Shown: in pieces, positions 9,441 to 21,300 of the stretch | Layout: every line of letters starts with the position of its first letter | Numbering within the stretch: position 1 is the stretch's first letter | Assembly (NCBI GenBank): GCA_038380795.1 | Contig: CM076267.1 | Location: 10,709,501-10,773,500, forward strand | Reading direction: 5' to 3' | Length of the DNA stretch: 64,000 nt | DNA from: Pyrocephalus nanus | Taxonomy: Eukaryota > Chordata > Aves > Passeriformes > Tyrannidae | Notes under the pieces: model-generated | What the model saw: the letters and a program-made list of their open reading frames with translations, nothing else | What the model was told of the DNA's origin: nothing | Databases searched by the model: none | Translations under genes and position numbers: made by a program

Positions 9441-12060
9441 GTATACTCTGTTGCAGGCGTTACCGCGCTCACCTTGGCCACACGTCTCGTCCCGCTCTGT
9501 CCCGAGAGCTGCTGGGCACACAAATGGATGAGGTGGCAACAGTGAAGCCTCCCCGACCTCTGTGGTGCTGCTGCACTTCTGCCCTGTCAGTGCAGGCTGG
9601 TGCTGTGCAGAGGCTGCTCTGTCCCCCAGGTACAGCCTGGGGCTGGCACTCATGGCTGTGTGCTCTGCACATCTCCAGCCTCATCGCATCCCTCACTGGG
9701 CACAGAATGATCAGCAGTGGGAATGTGGATGGGGCACCAGGACAGCTGTGGGTTTGTTTTACAGTTGAGAATTCCCTTAAGGTGGGGAAACGTAGATGTG
9801 AAGGAGTGTAAGAGCAAGAGAGAAAAAAATGAGGGAAGTCTTATTGTAGATGTGGACTTACACCAATGTTCCTAAAAGCTGTAAAGACGAAGATAAAGGC
9901 AAAATCTGCTTGTGCTGCTTTTATGCAGACTTTTTCCTATGTGCAGTCCAAGACACTACGGACCATGCAGGACCACACAGAAACTCCCTAAAGCAAAGAT
10001 TGTGAAACACCTTGCTTGTACCAACACGTTTCTTGAGCAAATCTTCAGCTCTTCAGTCATCTTTGCAAGATGTGCCTCAGAGTCTTGTGAATGTACCTGA
10101 CTTAATACAGTGACTGCTGATTTCTGTCCAGATAGTCACATGCATGAAGCAGGAAAAGGTCTGGCTCTGATGGGCTGCCTGCAGGTACAGGAAGGTCTTT
10201 GGGTACATGTACTGGGTATCAAAACCCACTGACTCAGTACTGGTGTTCCTGCACAGATTTTCCCTTCCCTCTCATACCTTATTAGTCCTTTTGGGTTCCA
10301 CAGCCTATAAACTGCCTGGTTTTCTTTTGCCCAAACAATATCCCAAGGACCCTGCCATGTCCCTGTTCCTTCCTAATAACATCCATTCTAGTCTGCAGGA
10401 AATAATGACTTCTACTTCAAAAATTATGTGATAACACGTCTAATTTGGATCTGAGCAATTGGTTCCAACCTGTATTTGACCTCGAATTTTTTTGTTTTGT
10501 CTGAAAAACAGAATTATATTTCTACTGAAGAAAGATACTTTATATACTTAAAACCCTGTCTCATTTTTTCAGCCATCCTAATTGGCCTAATAAAAGGCAT
10601 CACCTCTTTCTATAAACCTTGTCTTTCTTGGAAATGTTTGCACAAGGCCACTCTTGGGGGGTCATAGAGTTGAAATAATCCCCACTATGAGACGTATGCA
10701 AGATACTGGTACTGCCCAAGGTGGATCCTTTAATTCTATTTCTTTTCTATAACATTCAGTCTTCTTAAGTAACATGGAAAATTTGGGTCTGGCTGCTGTT
10801 TTTCAGTACTTGTGTTCCTGGATTTGCAGAAACCTAATTTACTGAGTGACTGGCCTGCCCAACCACTCAAGCATCCTGTGCATATTTCTGGTTGATGGAA
10901 GACACCTTTGCTACTTGCATGTATGGTATGCAGACTGCTGGATTGCTGCTTCCGTTTGCTCACAAGGAAGATAGCACCAAACTTCACAGCCCTCTTCTCT
11001 GCAGTGAGTGTCAGGCTTGTTGAATTTTTTTTTTTTTAGTTGCATACATGAATAATGGATGATTTGCTTCTCTAACATTTATTTATTGAAACATTGCACT
11101 AAAACACTGGTGTTTGAAAATGGAATTCTCATCAATCATCTTTGCACTTTGAGCCCTACTGCCTGCAAGAGACATAATGCCATGACTTTATTAGGCCACA
11201 TAAATAGTCAGGTATTGCTGGGATGAGGCTTATGCTGTTACTCTGCACTGCTCATAAAGGGACTGCACCATGACATGCATGGAAAATAAACTGAGAATTG
11301 TTTATGGAGGTTGAGAAGTAACCTCAGAGAGTGTTTACAATTTCTGTAAGGGAAAAGAAATATAAAAATTCCTCCATTATAGCTCTCCAGAAAGGTAGTT
11401 TTGTCTGCCCTGAGAGGGATGCTTGAAAGCGTGGTGCTGTGAAAGTAACGCTCTGCAGGCTTTGCTCGTGTGGAAATTCAGCAGAAAACGAGTTTTGTGC
11501 TGCGCTCAGGAGCTTATTCACAGACCGAACCACAGAATTGTTCAGGCTGGAAGTGACCTCTGCAGATCATCCAGTCCATCCCCCCCGCCAAGGCAGGGTC
11601 ACCTAGAGCAGGATACACCAGAACGTGTCCAGGTGGGCCTGGAATGTCTCCAGAGAGAGAGACTGCACACCCTCCCTGGGCAGCTGTTCCAGATCTCTGC
11701 CACCATGAAGGAAAGAAATTTTTTGTCATGTTGAGGTGAAACTTCTCGTGTTTTGGTTTAGGGTCATTGCACTTTATCCTGTCGCTGGGCACCACCGAAA
11801 AGAGCTTGGCAACCATCCTCTTGGCACCCGCCTGTGAGACATTTATATGCATTAATGAGATCCCTTCTCGGTCCTCTCCTCTGCAGACTAAACCACAAAA
11901 GAGATGAAAACCTACTAAATACACCTAAAATAACCCGACCGTGACAACTAACGCTGTTGATGCCTCTAAGGACACGGCAGACCGATTTCTCCCTGAAGCG
12001 GAGCATTTCGAGCGTTCCCTAGAAAGGGACCGCAGAGGTCGCTGATCCCCGGACGGGAAT
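9441..12060. other. MYLK-HACD2 intergenic region
   Basis: No gene recognised. A more GC-rich patch at 9440-9800 gives only short open frames without exon-like structure. The only clear feature is the minus-strand CR1 at 11526-11895, which accounts for the open frames there. Confidence 0.7.
11526..11895 (-). mobile_element. CR1 LINE, 3'-end copy, minus orientation
   Basis: Reads ACAGAATTGTTCAGGCTGGA at the left, the reverse complement of the CR1 terminus. It continues with CCAGTCCATCCCCCC, then the segment around GGGCAGCTGTTCCAGATCTC, and near the right end CCTGTCGCTGGGCACCACCG followed by CTCCTCTGCAGACTAAAC. These are landmarks of the avian CR1 3' region. It is a 5'-truncated copy of about 370 bp. 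Confidence 0.88.
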
Positions 12061-12248
12061 CATCACCCACTGGGCTTCCCGGGAAGGCGGTCGGGGGCAC
12101 CCATGACCTGCTGGACCCGTGTCCCGCGAGTCCCTGCCATTCCCCGCGGGCCGCACCCTCTCCCGGCGGCTGCGCGGAGCTCCCGGCACGGCGGGAAGTC
12201 CCGCCCCGCGGTGGCGCCGGGAGCGGGCGGGGCCGCGGGAGCCGCGAC

Positions 12249-12379
12249 ATGGCGGCGGCCGGGTGCGGCGGGAGCCGGGCGGACAACGGGTACGGCGGGC
12301 AGCAGGCGCGGCGCAGGAAGGGCCCCGGCGCGCTGGCCACGGGCTACCTCGTTATCTACAACGTGGTGATGACGGCGGG
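12249..12379 (+). CDS. HACD2: HACD2 exon 1
   Basis: The ATG has a good context (G at -3 and +4). It encodes an Ala/Gly/Arg-rich cytosolic N-terminus ([20 protein letters not shown]), then basic [20 protein letters not shown], which starts the first membrane span. The donor GTAAGG begins at 12380. The N-terminus is shorter than in human; the rest aligns without gaps as far as I recall. Confidence 0.95.
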
Positions 12380-15300
12380 GTAAGGACCGTGCGGGGCCGC
12401 CCTCGCGGGGTGTGCCCGGCTGGGGCCGCCGCTCGGGGCGCGGGGCTGAGCTCGGCCGGGCTGCGGCCGCGTGTGGGGCCGGCAGGGCAGGGCAGGGCAG
12501 GGCAAGTCCGCCGTGCCGCGGGGAGCGGGTCCAGGCAGGGGAATGGGAGCTCTGCAGTAGCGGTGCCCGCTCTCCTGCCCGTGCCGCCCTGCCCGTGCGG
12601 CTGCACCGCCGGGGTGCGGGCGCGGGGCTGTGCCCCGTGTGCCCCGTGCTGTCGGGGGCCCTGCCTCGCACTGTGGGTGACGTTGAAAACCACGGTCGAA
12701 CCTTCTCTGACTGCTCCCGGTGCTGGAGGAGGGCTCCCGTAGGCACTCGCACAGCTGTCCCGTCTGTCCCCGTCGCACACGGACAATTACCCCGGCTGGC
12801 TGCCCGGGTGTCTCCCGAGCCTGCCCCTGGAGAGGCTCCTGCACAGCCTGTGCGAGGCCTCAGCAGCTCCTGGCCAGGTGTGACCCCGCTCAGCGCTGTC
12901 CGACCCCCTCCTCAGCTCGTCCTCTTTCGTATGCCCCTTCCTAAACCAGGTATGTGGAACAGCACAAGTGCGTGTTCTCTGGGAACTGCCCTGTTTTATA
13001 ATTGACACCTTAATTTGGTCTGTGATAATATTTGCATCCTGGTGACCATAGATTGCTGCTCCTGCATCACCACGTTTGTGGTGTGGACTCCAGCACTTCT
13101 GAGTTGAGAGGTGAACCTAAACACAGGGAATTTATCCTCAGCAGTAGTTAAGAAGGCAAAGCTGTTGAGCCCTGTGAGATTTCCCCATGAACCCTTCAGC
13201 TGCTCCATAATTCGAGGTTGAAATCTGCTGCTTGCGACATACGAGCTCCTCGGTCAGCTTGGTGCTCTGCCCTGCCCTGCCTGGCACAGTGGAGGCTGGG
13301 GCTGGTTGGTGCTTGTTCAGGTGTGTTCTTGGGCACAAAAATAAAAATAGTGACAACTGGGGACTCTCAAGATAAAGGAGACTTCTCTCTGTAGCAGTGG
13401 TGTCTTATTGGAATCCAAATAAAAATAAAGCCATCTTTTGAAAGACTGAGGATATTTGGGTGGGAGGAGAAAAGAGCCCTTAAAATGGATCCCAAATGAG
13501 CCTGTTTTCTGCTAGATAAATCCTGGCAGCTGAGGAGTTAAGCAAACAGACCAGTGTCATTGTTTTGGGAGAAGGTTAGTATAGAAATAATATAGATACT
13601 ATTTAGTGTAATAAGGCAATGGGACTTGATGATTCTTGTCTTTGCTGGTGACAGTTGGTGCTGCTTCAGCTTAAAAGGTAGGTACACTTGTGTGGAGCAA
13701 AGGTGGCTGAGCTGGAAGAGCTCGGTTCTTGTGAGGTGTTTGTTACACCCGTTACCCAATACCCATGTTTCTGTCAAGTGCTATTGCTAAGCAGGTTTAT
13801 GGCTTCATATGATATTTACAGGGTATTTCACCCACAGGGGAATGATAATTACCCACCAGCTTGATTTAAGTGAATCCCTCATTTCAGAAATACTTAATTA
13901 CATGAGTGATACAACACAGTACAGGCAGTCAGGCAGTCTTTCCAGGTTTATTGTGGTGACCCTGCACAATGTTAACAAGTTCACCTCTCTGAACTCTTCT
14001 TAGAAGTAAAAGCATTCATATGCTCATTTTGCTGCTCATATGTGTTTCACTTACATTTATAAAAGATCTCAAGAACCCAAGAGAGAGAAGCTGAGATATA
14101 AATGGAAAGTTTCTTTAGAGGTCATGAACTTTTTATCATGGCAGGCAAGCTCCTGAGCGTGGGAAATTTCTGTTTCTCCAGAAGAAAAATATTGAAACAA
14201 ATTCAACTGTTAGAAACTCAAATAAATAGCACAAATCTGTACTTAGCTTCCTGCTGTCATGTAAATTCCTGATTTATACCGAACCTCCTAGAAAATGCCA
14301 GTCTTGGGTGGGATGTGGCTTATGGTGCTTTAACATGAGCTGCTTTTTTTTCCTGGGCATTTGTGATCAGATGATTTCTGCAATTTGGGGAGCTGCCATA
14401 GGATTTTGTATCTCTTCACTGTCTCTCACTCCCCTTCTTTTGAGGTAGGTCACTTGACTGATAATTGGTCTTAAAATGGATGAGGATTTTGTGCTTCCCT
14501 TGGACACTGCTGAAATTCCACAATATACGATGTTGAGCTTAGGAAAAAACTCCCTTTCTTCTTATTATGAAGTCTTTTTAAAAGATAGCTTTTTAGGAGT
14601 TGGTTGACATAAGCTCAGTTGTTCAGATGAAAAGGTTGATACACAGTGGTGGCAGGAATTAATTACTGGCCCTGTGTCAATCAGTGCTCAGACTTAGTTT
14701 CTCAAACTGCACTGCCTTGGAAGGAGAATTGTGAAAGCAAAACACCGAAGAATTGAAGGTGCCCAGATGATGAAGTGGTGCTGTGAAAGCACACAGGATT
14801 TTCCTAAGTGGTTTGTTTTGTTTTACAAAAGGTGACTTATAAACTGAAGCACACAGCAACATTGTTGTGCAGTAAATAGGTGCTAAAGTAAATGTTTTTA
14901 AACCATAGTTGTCTTAGCTATTAGCTTTATTTAAAGTGGATCAAGTAACAATTAAAAAATCTCGGTCTAGTTAATGTTAAGCTGCAGAAAGCTCTGCATT
15001 GCTCCTCTTGCTTTCAGTCAGGCTGTGTTCCCACCCTGGTGTGGAGCCATGTAGTCATGCCTGACCTGGCAGAAGGAAGCTCATTCTGGAGGTGTAGGTG
15101 CAGCATAGAAATTATTTTCTAAAAACCTTGGTTGACTGAAATCACTGAATAGTGCTGGGCAGGGAGGGAGGGCATGCTGTTAGGGTTGAGTGTAAAATTT
15201 GATAAGCTGCCTTAAAATATGATTATGTTTCTTATATTTAAAGTGCCATAACTGACTGGTGCTTCTGGACTAAGTGGCTGATGGTGGTGTAAACAAGGAA

Positions 15301-18300
15301 TTTTGAAAAGATTTCAGTCAACAAGATAGATGATAATGTAATAGCTTTTGAATTTGCAAGGGTTTGTGTCAATCAGTGGTGAGCAAAGAGAGTCCAGGGT
15401 TATGAGTTTTGTTGTCCACGTCTTCAGTGAGTGGTTGTTGAAGGGTCAAAGTGCACTTCTCCCTTTGCAGGTGCACTCACTGCAGAGCTTTGCTGTATCC
15501 TCTTGCATAAATGCAGAACCTCAGTAAACTTTGCAGAAGAAAATGCCTTTCTATAACTGTGAGAGAAATAAAGGAAGTTGAACTAAGGACCCGAGCTTGT
15601 CTGTCAAGTGTGCAGTTTTCATTTTTCTTAGTTTGGATTAATCAAAGAGTCTAATAGTCTGGTTTGAAGTTTACAGGCATGACAGCAGTAATTTAATGAA
15701 ACATGACTCCAATGGTAATTTAATAAAATGTAACTCCAGCAGGTCTATCAGGTAGGCTTCAGAGTCTAGGTCAGAGAAAGCTGGAAAAACCACCTTACAG
15801 CTTAGCTTCCATGACACAGTGGTGCCTTTGCTCCCCTTGTAAGCTCCTTGCCCGGTTTAATTTTCAGCTGATACTCCTTGCTTTCACCTTCTGTTCCGTT
15901 TTCTCCAGTCATAGAGGATGAAGAACTATTTAAGAATCACAGAAGCAGGACAGAGGTTCTAAAATCTTCAGCACAAACTAGGCTCACCTTTTAATTTTGT
16001 GCAAATTAATACTTTGATCTGTATTGAATGCTTTTTGAAGGACACTAAAAAAGTACAGTCTTGCTGGAGTCAGTGACCTGGCAGGAGGGTGGAGATGAGC
16101 AAAAGGCTGGAGCTCCTCTGGGAGCCATCGACTCCACCAGGTTAAGGTGAGAACAATTTGCAGGCACAGTCAAGAACTGTTATCTTGTGCAACTGGAGAA
16201 ATTGCTCAATTCAGCCAAGTTTCTCAACAAACATGGAAGATCAGGAAAAACAGAGAAACTTGACAGATAAGAACAGGACAGTGTCAACCTGCTCTGATTT
16301 CCTGTTCTAAAGGAGAAGCAGTCAGTGTTGCGGGGGAGAATCACTAATATTATAGAACTTACTGGTTTATTCTACACTCAGGTCAAAATGCTAAATTAAT
16401 CTGATTCATTCTTTGTAAGCAGCAGTTACTCAGCAAATGTTTGCCCTTTGGTTTCACAAGGCAGCTTTAAGTGAAATAACTTGTCACTCTGAAAAAGGGA
16501 GGGTTTATTTCTCTTTTCCCACTTGTCTTCCCCACTCTTGCTTCTTTGGTGCTGAGGCAGAAATTAATTAACTTTCTTTCAGTTCTGCTAACAGATGTCA
16601 TTACCAACACAAAATTGGATGCCAGAGTTACTTATTATTGAAAAATCTGAACTTCGCTGTGCGTTTCCAACAATTACTCCATCTGGGATAATATTTGTAT
16701 ATCCTTTGCAATACCAAAGCTAATGGGGTACTTGTAAGATTCTAATATGCTTTAAATGAAGGGAATGGCTTCATCTTCCCTGTTACAAAACCAAAGCTGC
16801 AGGATTTTTTTCTGAAGGGTAGAAACTGTTGCATAGTTAGGGAGCTTGCTGCGTGTCTACAAACACTTTTACTGAGGTAGATTCACACACTGCTTACACA
16901 GGCCTAGATATATTTGTGGTTAAAAAGGAAAGCTGGGGCAGGAATGGCTGTGCTGCCTTCAAGGCTTTAGCAGGTTCAATTTCTTTGCAGTTATTTATCT
17001 ATAACTATTTCTCATATAATATATGCTACCAATTAAGCCTGATGACCTATCATAAAATCTAGGGGTCTACTTAGAAATGAAACATTAAAGTGAACACCTT
17101 CTAAATCTTGTTTATGCCATGCAGCTCTAAGTTATGGTGTGGTAAGAGATCTTTGACCAGCTGTCAATGGTTTTCTGCTTAAACTAAATAGACTGTGATG
17201 TTAATCTGTCACGAATGCATTCCATAACTAAATTAAATAAAGCCCGCTGAAAAATAAAACGAGACGTTGAAGGTATTGGTATCGTGTTTGTGCTGAAAGA
17301 TGCTTAAAAAATGCATCATCTCTAACTTTGATAAATTTGCAGAAGATCCAGGTATTAAATGTTCTCAGTGTTGCTGAGGGTAGGCAAAGGTTAGTATACT
17401 TCAGGACAGTTATGCCTGTTGCTTTCTCAGATCTTGAAAGAGGAATTAAGGATTTTTTTTTTTTTTTTGTATTTATCCTCTGCACAATGTCTCCTTATCT
17501 CAGACATTTTTTCTCTCTTTCAGATGGCTTGTTATTGCAGTTGGTCTCGTTCGGGCATACCTGGCTAAAGGCAGCTACCACAGCCTTTATTATTCAATAG
17601 AAAAGCCCCTCAAATTCTTCCAAACTGGAGCGTTGCTTGAGGTAGGTGTAGTGCTCTTCCCTGGTGTTACTAATGTTTGCATGAATGTGTTGTTCAGTAG
17701 AAATAGGGCAGCCTGAGTTGGACTGTGCCTTCTAGGTATCTGTGGTTTTTTTTTCATTAGCCTTTATAGAGTGATTTGAAAGTAAACATAAGAAATACAC
17801 TTCACACAAATACTGAATTTTTCCTTTTAGCGAGTTGTGAGAGAACTTACTGTCTGCTCTTTGGCATGGGAAGCAGAGCTAACTATTAAGCCTAATCTTT
17901 GAAATGCAAATATTGAATCTTAAGCTCTTGTAATAGAACTAAATGTGTGTCCTAAATTGCTTAATTTGAAATGTTGGTGATTTGAATTTTTCTTTCTATT
18001 CTAGATTCTGCACTGTGCACTTGGTAAGTGCTTGCAAATTTTCAGTTTATTATTGCCATAGAAGACTGCAATTTTAGCAATGTACTAGCACGAAAAACGT
18101 CATGATTTGTGAATTGACAGATTTAAATCTTCCTTAACTCACTAGATTTTCCTGGTGAGAAAACAGAGCTTGAGCTCCTGTCTGGATGTTCACTAGCCAC
18201 TATTTAAAGAGTGAGATGGCATTAAGGTTCCTAAAGCTGCAGCTACACACTTGCTGTTTTTCATGTATTATGAAGGGTCTGTTACATGGTGGGTTCATAT

Positions 18301-21300
18301 CGAATTCCTGTGGGTTTCTTTAATAACCAAGTGAGGTGGTTGGGAGAACTTAAACTTGTATATAGGAATGTGTCAGCAGAGGGCAGTCTGGTTCTGTAGT
18401 TGATGGATAGTTCTGAACCCTCCTGAATAATCGGTTGCTCTGAAAATGCTGTCCTAAAATGCAGTTTGTAGGCTGTGCACAGATCATCCCAAGAAATGAA
18501 TGATCCTATACTTCTCAAATTAATGGAAAGGTTTCTCACAGTAAGCTATACCTATCATCTACTCGTCTGTGCTGCCAAGGCAGTCCTTCAAACTTTTTTT
18601 TAATTTTACTAAATCTCAATTACTGTTTTTTACCAGAATAGACCATACTTTTAAAAAAAAAATTATCAGAAATTAATATTAAAATGTGCTGGTTTTCAAG
18701 TCTTGTTTAACAAGTGGCAAGAAGGACAAGTTAAGTCTTGGAAAACTGGAAAAAAAGCCTTGCAGATAAAATGCTGATTTTACCATCCTAAATCAGTAAT
18801 GCTCTGCTATTTTCTTAAGCTAAACTTGTGTGCAGACGCCAGTGTTTACTAGTACTAAATCTAAGAGTGTAAGAAATGTAATTGGATTATCTTCTCCTCA
18901 CACTTGTGTCCATAAAAATCAATTAATAGCAAGAGAGAGTCCTGTGTTTCACTTCCAGGCTGATGCAGAACAGCAAGCAAGATGATTATACCAGCCTGTC
19001 TGTGAGCAAAACTAATAATTCTGGCTCAGTTGATTTGAGGTGTGGATCCATTTAGCCCATGTTATCCTCAGTAGCACAATTTAATATTACTGAAGAGAGC
19101 CATTAGGGGAAGACTGCAACATTTTATACCATTACTAGTCTATCTATTTGCTTTCTCTAACAAAATTGTTTTACAAAATACTTATTTTCTTATAACTGGC
19201 CTTGATTTTTGGTTTGTTTTTTTTTTTTCTGTTAATGGAAACACTTGTCAGCTAAATAAAGTGAGGGGCTTTTGCACAGCTGGATGCACTGCTGGTGTTT
19301 GCTGTAGTCCTACTGACTCTGGCAAAAGTCTCTATGCGAGGAGAAAGGGGAAATTTGCAGATTCCTTTGCCCCTGCTAAACTAATTGCTCTAACTAGAGC
19401 TGTAATTCTCTGTCAATAGAGGAGCTTATCTGTGACAGATGGCTGTGTGTATCAGCATAACTTTTCTCTCCACATCTTTTCAGCAGAATCTGAAATGTTA
19501 GCATCTGTGAGGCAAGTCCTTCAAAATATGAAGACTGATAGGGGGATGTCTGTCAAGCATACTTGAGAACAGAACTTTGGCATGTGGCAAAGATTTAAAA
19601 AATGAAGGAGAGCTCACATGGAAAGGAGGGAACACAAAGCCCAGATACCAAGAGGAGGGACTAATAGACAGGCAGATGGAAAAAGGAACACACGTTCCTC
19701 GACTTTGTAGCAGACAGAGCCCAAATGTGGGAATGGCACTGACAGAGAGAGGGGAGAGCTTCTGACTGGAAGAAGCTGGTATGGAAAGAGGTGGTAAGAG
19801 CCACCAAAACATAGAGGAAATAGTACTACAGGGAATTGGTGAAGGGAATGGAGAAAAACAAAGCTTTGGTGAGTACAGGCCCATCCTGCAGAGTCCCTGC
19901 AGTACCAGCCTTTCTCCCATTGTATTGGTCACCAGTGACCCTCTCTGGTAAGCCAAAGTCAGCACTGGTTACTGGTTTGGCTTTAGCCTGCTCAGTTTGA
20001 GGTACCTGGGACCTGTAAGCTGTGCACACAGCCTGTTCTCAGCTGGGAACCCACTGGGACACAGGAATCACTTGTTGGGAGCTGGAGGGTTTCCTGCTGG
20101 AGATGAGAGGCTTAGTCCAGGATCTGGAAGAGGTCTGGGCGGGACTTGCTTCTTGGTTCCAGACCTGAGCCCTCTGTCGAGCACTGTTCTAGCATGTGAA
20201 GTGTTGTACAAGTGAAGTGATGACAGATGTTTTTTAAAATAACAAGCTTCAGATTGACTGTCAGGTACCTGTTCAGTGCAGTGAGTAAATAATTAGAGGC
20301 AAATGAAGTTTACATGAATTGTAGCTGGTGAGTCACTTATTTTGATCTCCTGTTTTTGGCCTAGATTGGCATTGTCTTGGCTATAATGAAATACCTTGTT
20401 TGTCTAACTTCAGATAATCTTGGATGGTTCCTACGCAGTCATTTTGGCTTATTTATAGATTCCTTTGCAGGAACATCAGGCTGTCTTGTTTAGGAGGGGA
20501 TGATCTCAATTGTATAAAAGAAAAGGTGTGTTACTCTCAGAGGAAAGAGCCTTTAACAAGTACAGATTGTGGTGGTTTATGGCACCCCTTTAGTGTTGTC
20601 TGAGAATGGAAACCAATTCTGCCCTGAGGTTTCACAACAGTTATTACATTATGAACAATATGTGATAAAACTGAAGAGAACTGTTTGTAGGATTTTCCTC
20701 TCTTTGTACTATGAAAGAAGCCTAACATGTCAATGAAAATATTTCTAATGAAATTTGCTTTGGGATTTTCTTATTCTTTTGTCCTTTTCCACTTTCCCAC
20801 TTTGGTCTTGACATCTTCCTGAGGGTTTTTTGTGTTCCTTGTGGTGATCTGCATTAGTTTTAGAAGCACTTTTTACAGTCGCTTAGGAGCTGCACCTGCT
20901 GTTGCATTTGTCTTCACCACGCTCTTGGAAACAAATAAAACTTTTTATAAGAAGTTTAGAAATTTTATGTAATTTGCAGTCTAAAACTGTTTCTGCTCTG
21001 TGAGACCTGTGTGTGTAGGATGCTTTTACTGGAAGTTTAATCAGCACCTCAGAACTTGCTTGGAAGAAGCAGTGATATCTGCTTCCTTGAGAAGTCTTCA
21101 GCTTGTTTCTGTACCTACCAATGCATCAGCTATTTCTTGGGGTTTGTTTGTTGTGGGTTTGGGGGGGTTTTGAGTTGCATTTCCAGGAAGGAATTATAAA
21201 TTTTGTATACCAGAATATGGGCTAGATCGGTGTTTCGCAAAATACTTTAAATTTTTTGCTTGCTGGTTTTGGGATATATTCTGCGCAACTTCTTTATTGT

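Larger units (their letters stand above)
12060..12720 (+). promoter_or_regulatory. HACD2: HACD2 CpG-island promoter
   Basis: GC- and CpG-dense block around exon 1. GC boxes are at 12201-12207 (CCGCCCC) and 12225-12234 (GGGCGGGGCC), 15-45 bp before the ATG. No TATA box is seen, as is usual for a housekeeping lipid-synthesis gene. Transcription probably starts within about 150 bp upstream of the ATG. Confidence 0.75.

Noticed and set aside
11514..11924. 136-codon minus-strand ORF
   Set aside because: Lies within the minus-strand CR1 3' end; it is element sequence, not a host gene.
12063..12786. Long open frames on both strands around HACD2 exon 1 (up to 229 codons)
   Set aside because: CpG-island sequence with few stop codons. 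The peptides are Arg/Ala/Pro/Gly-rich, and the only recognisable frame is HACD2 exon 1 itself.
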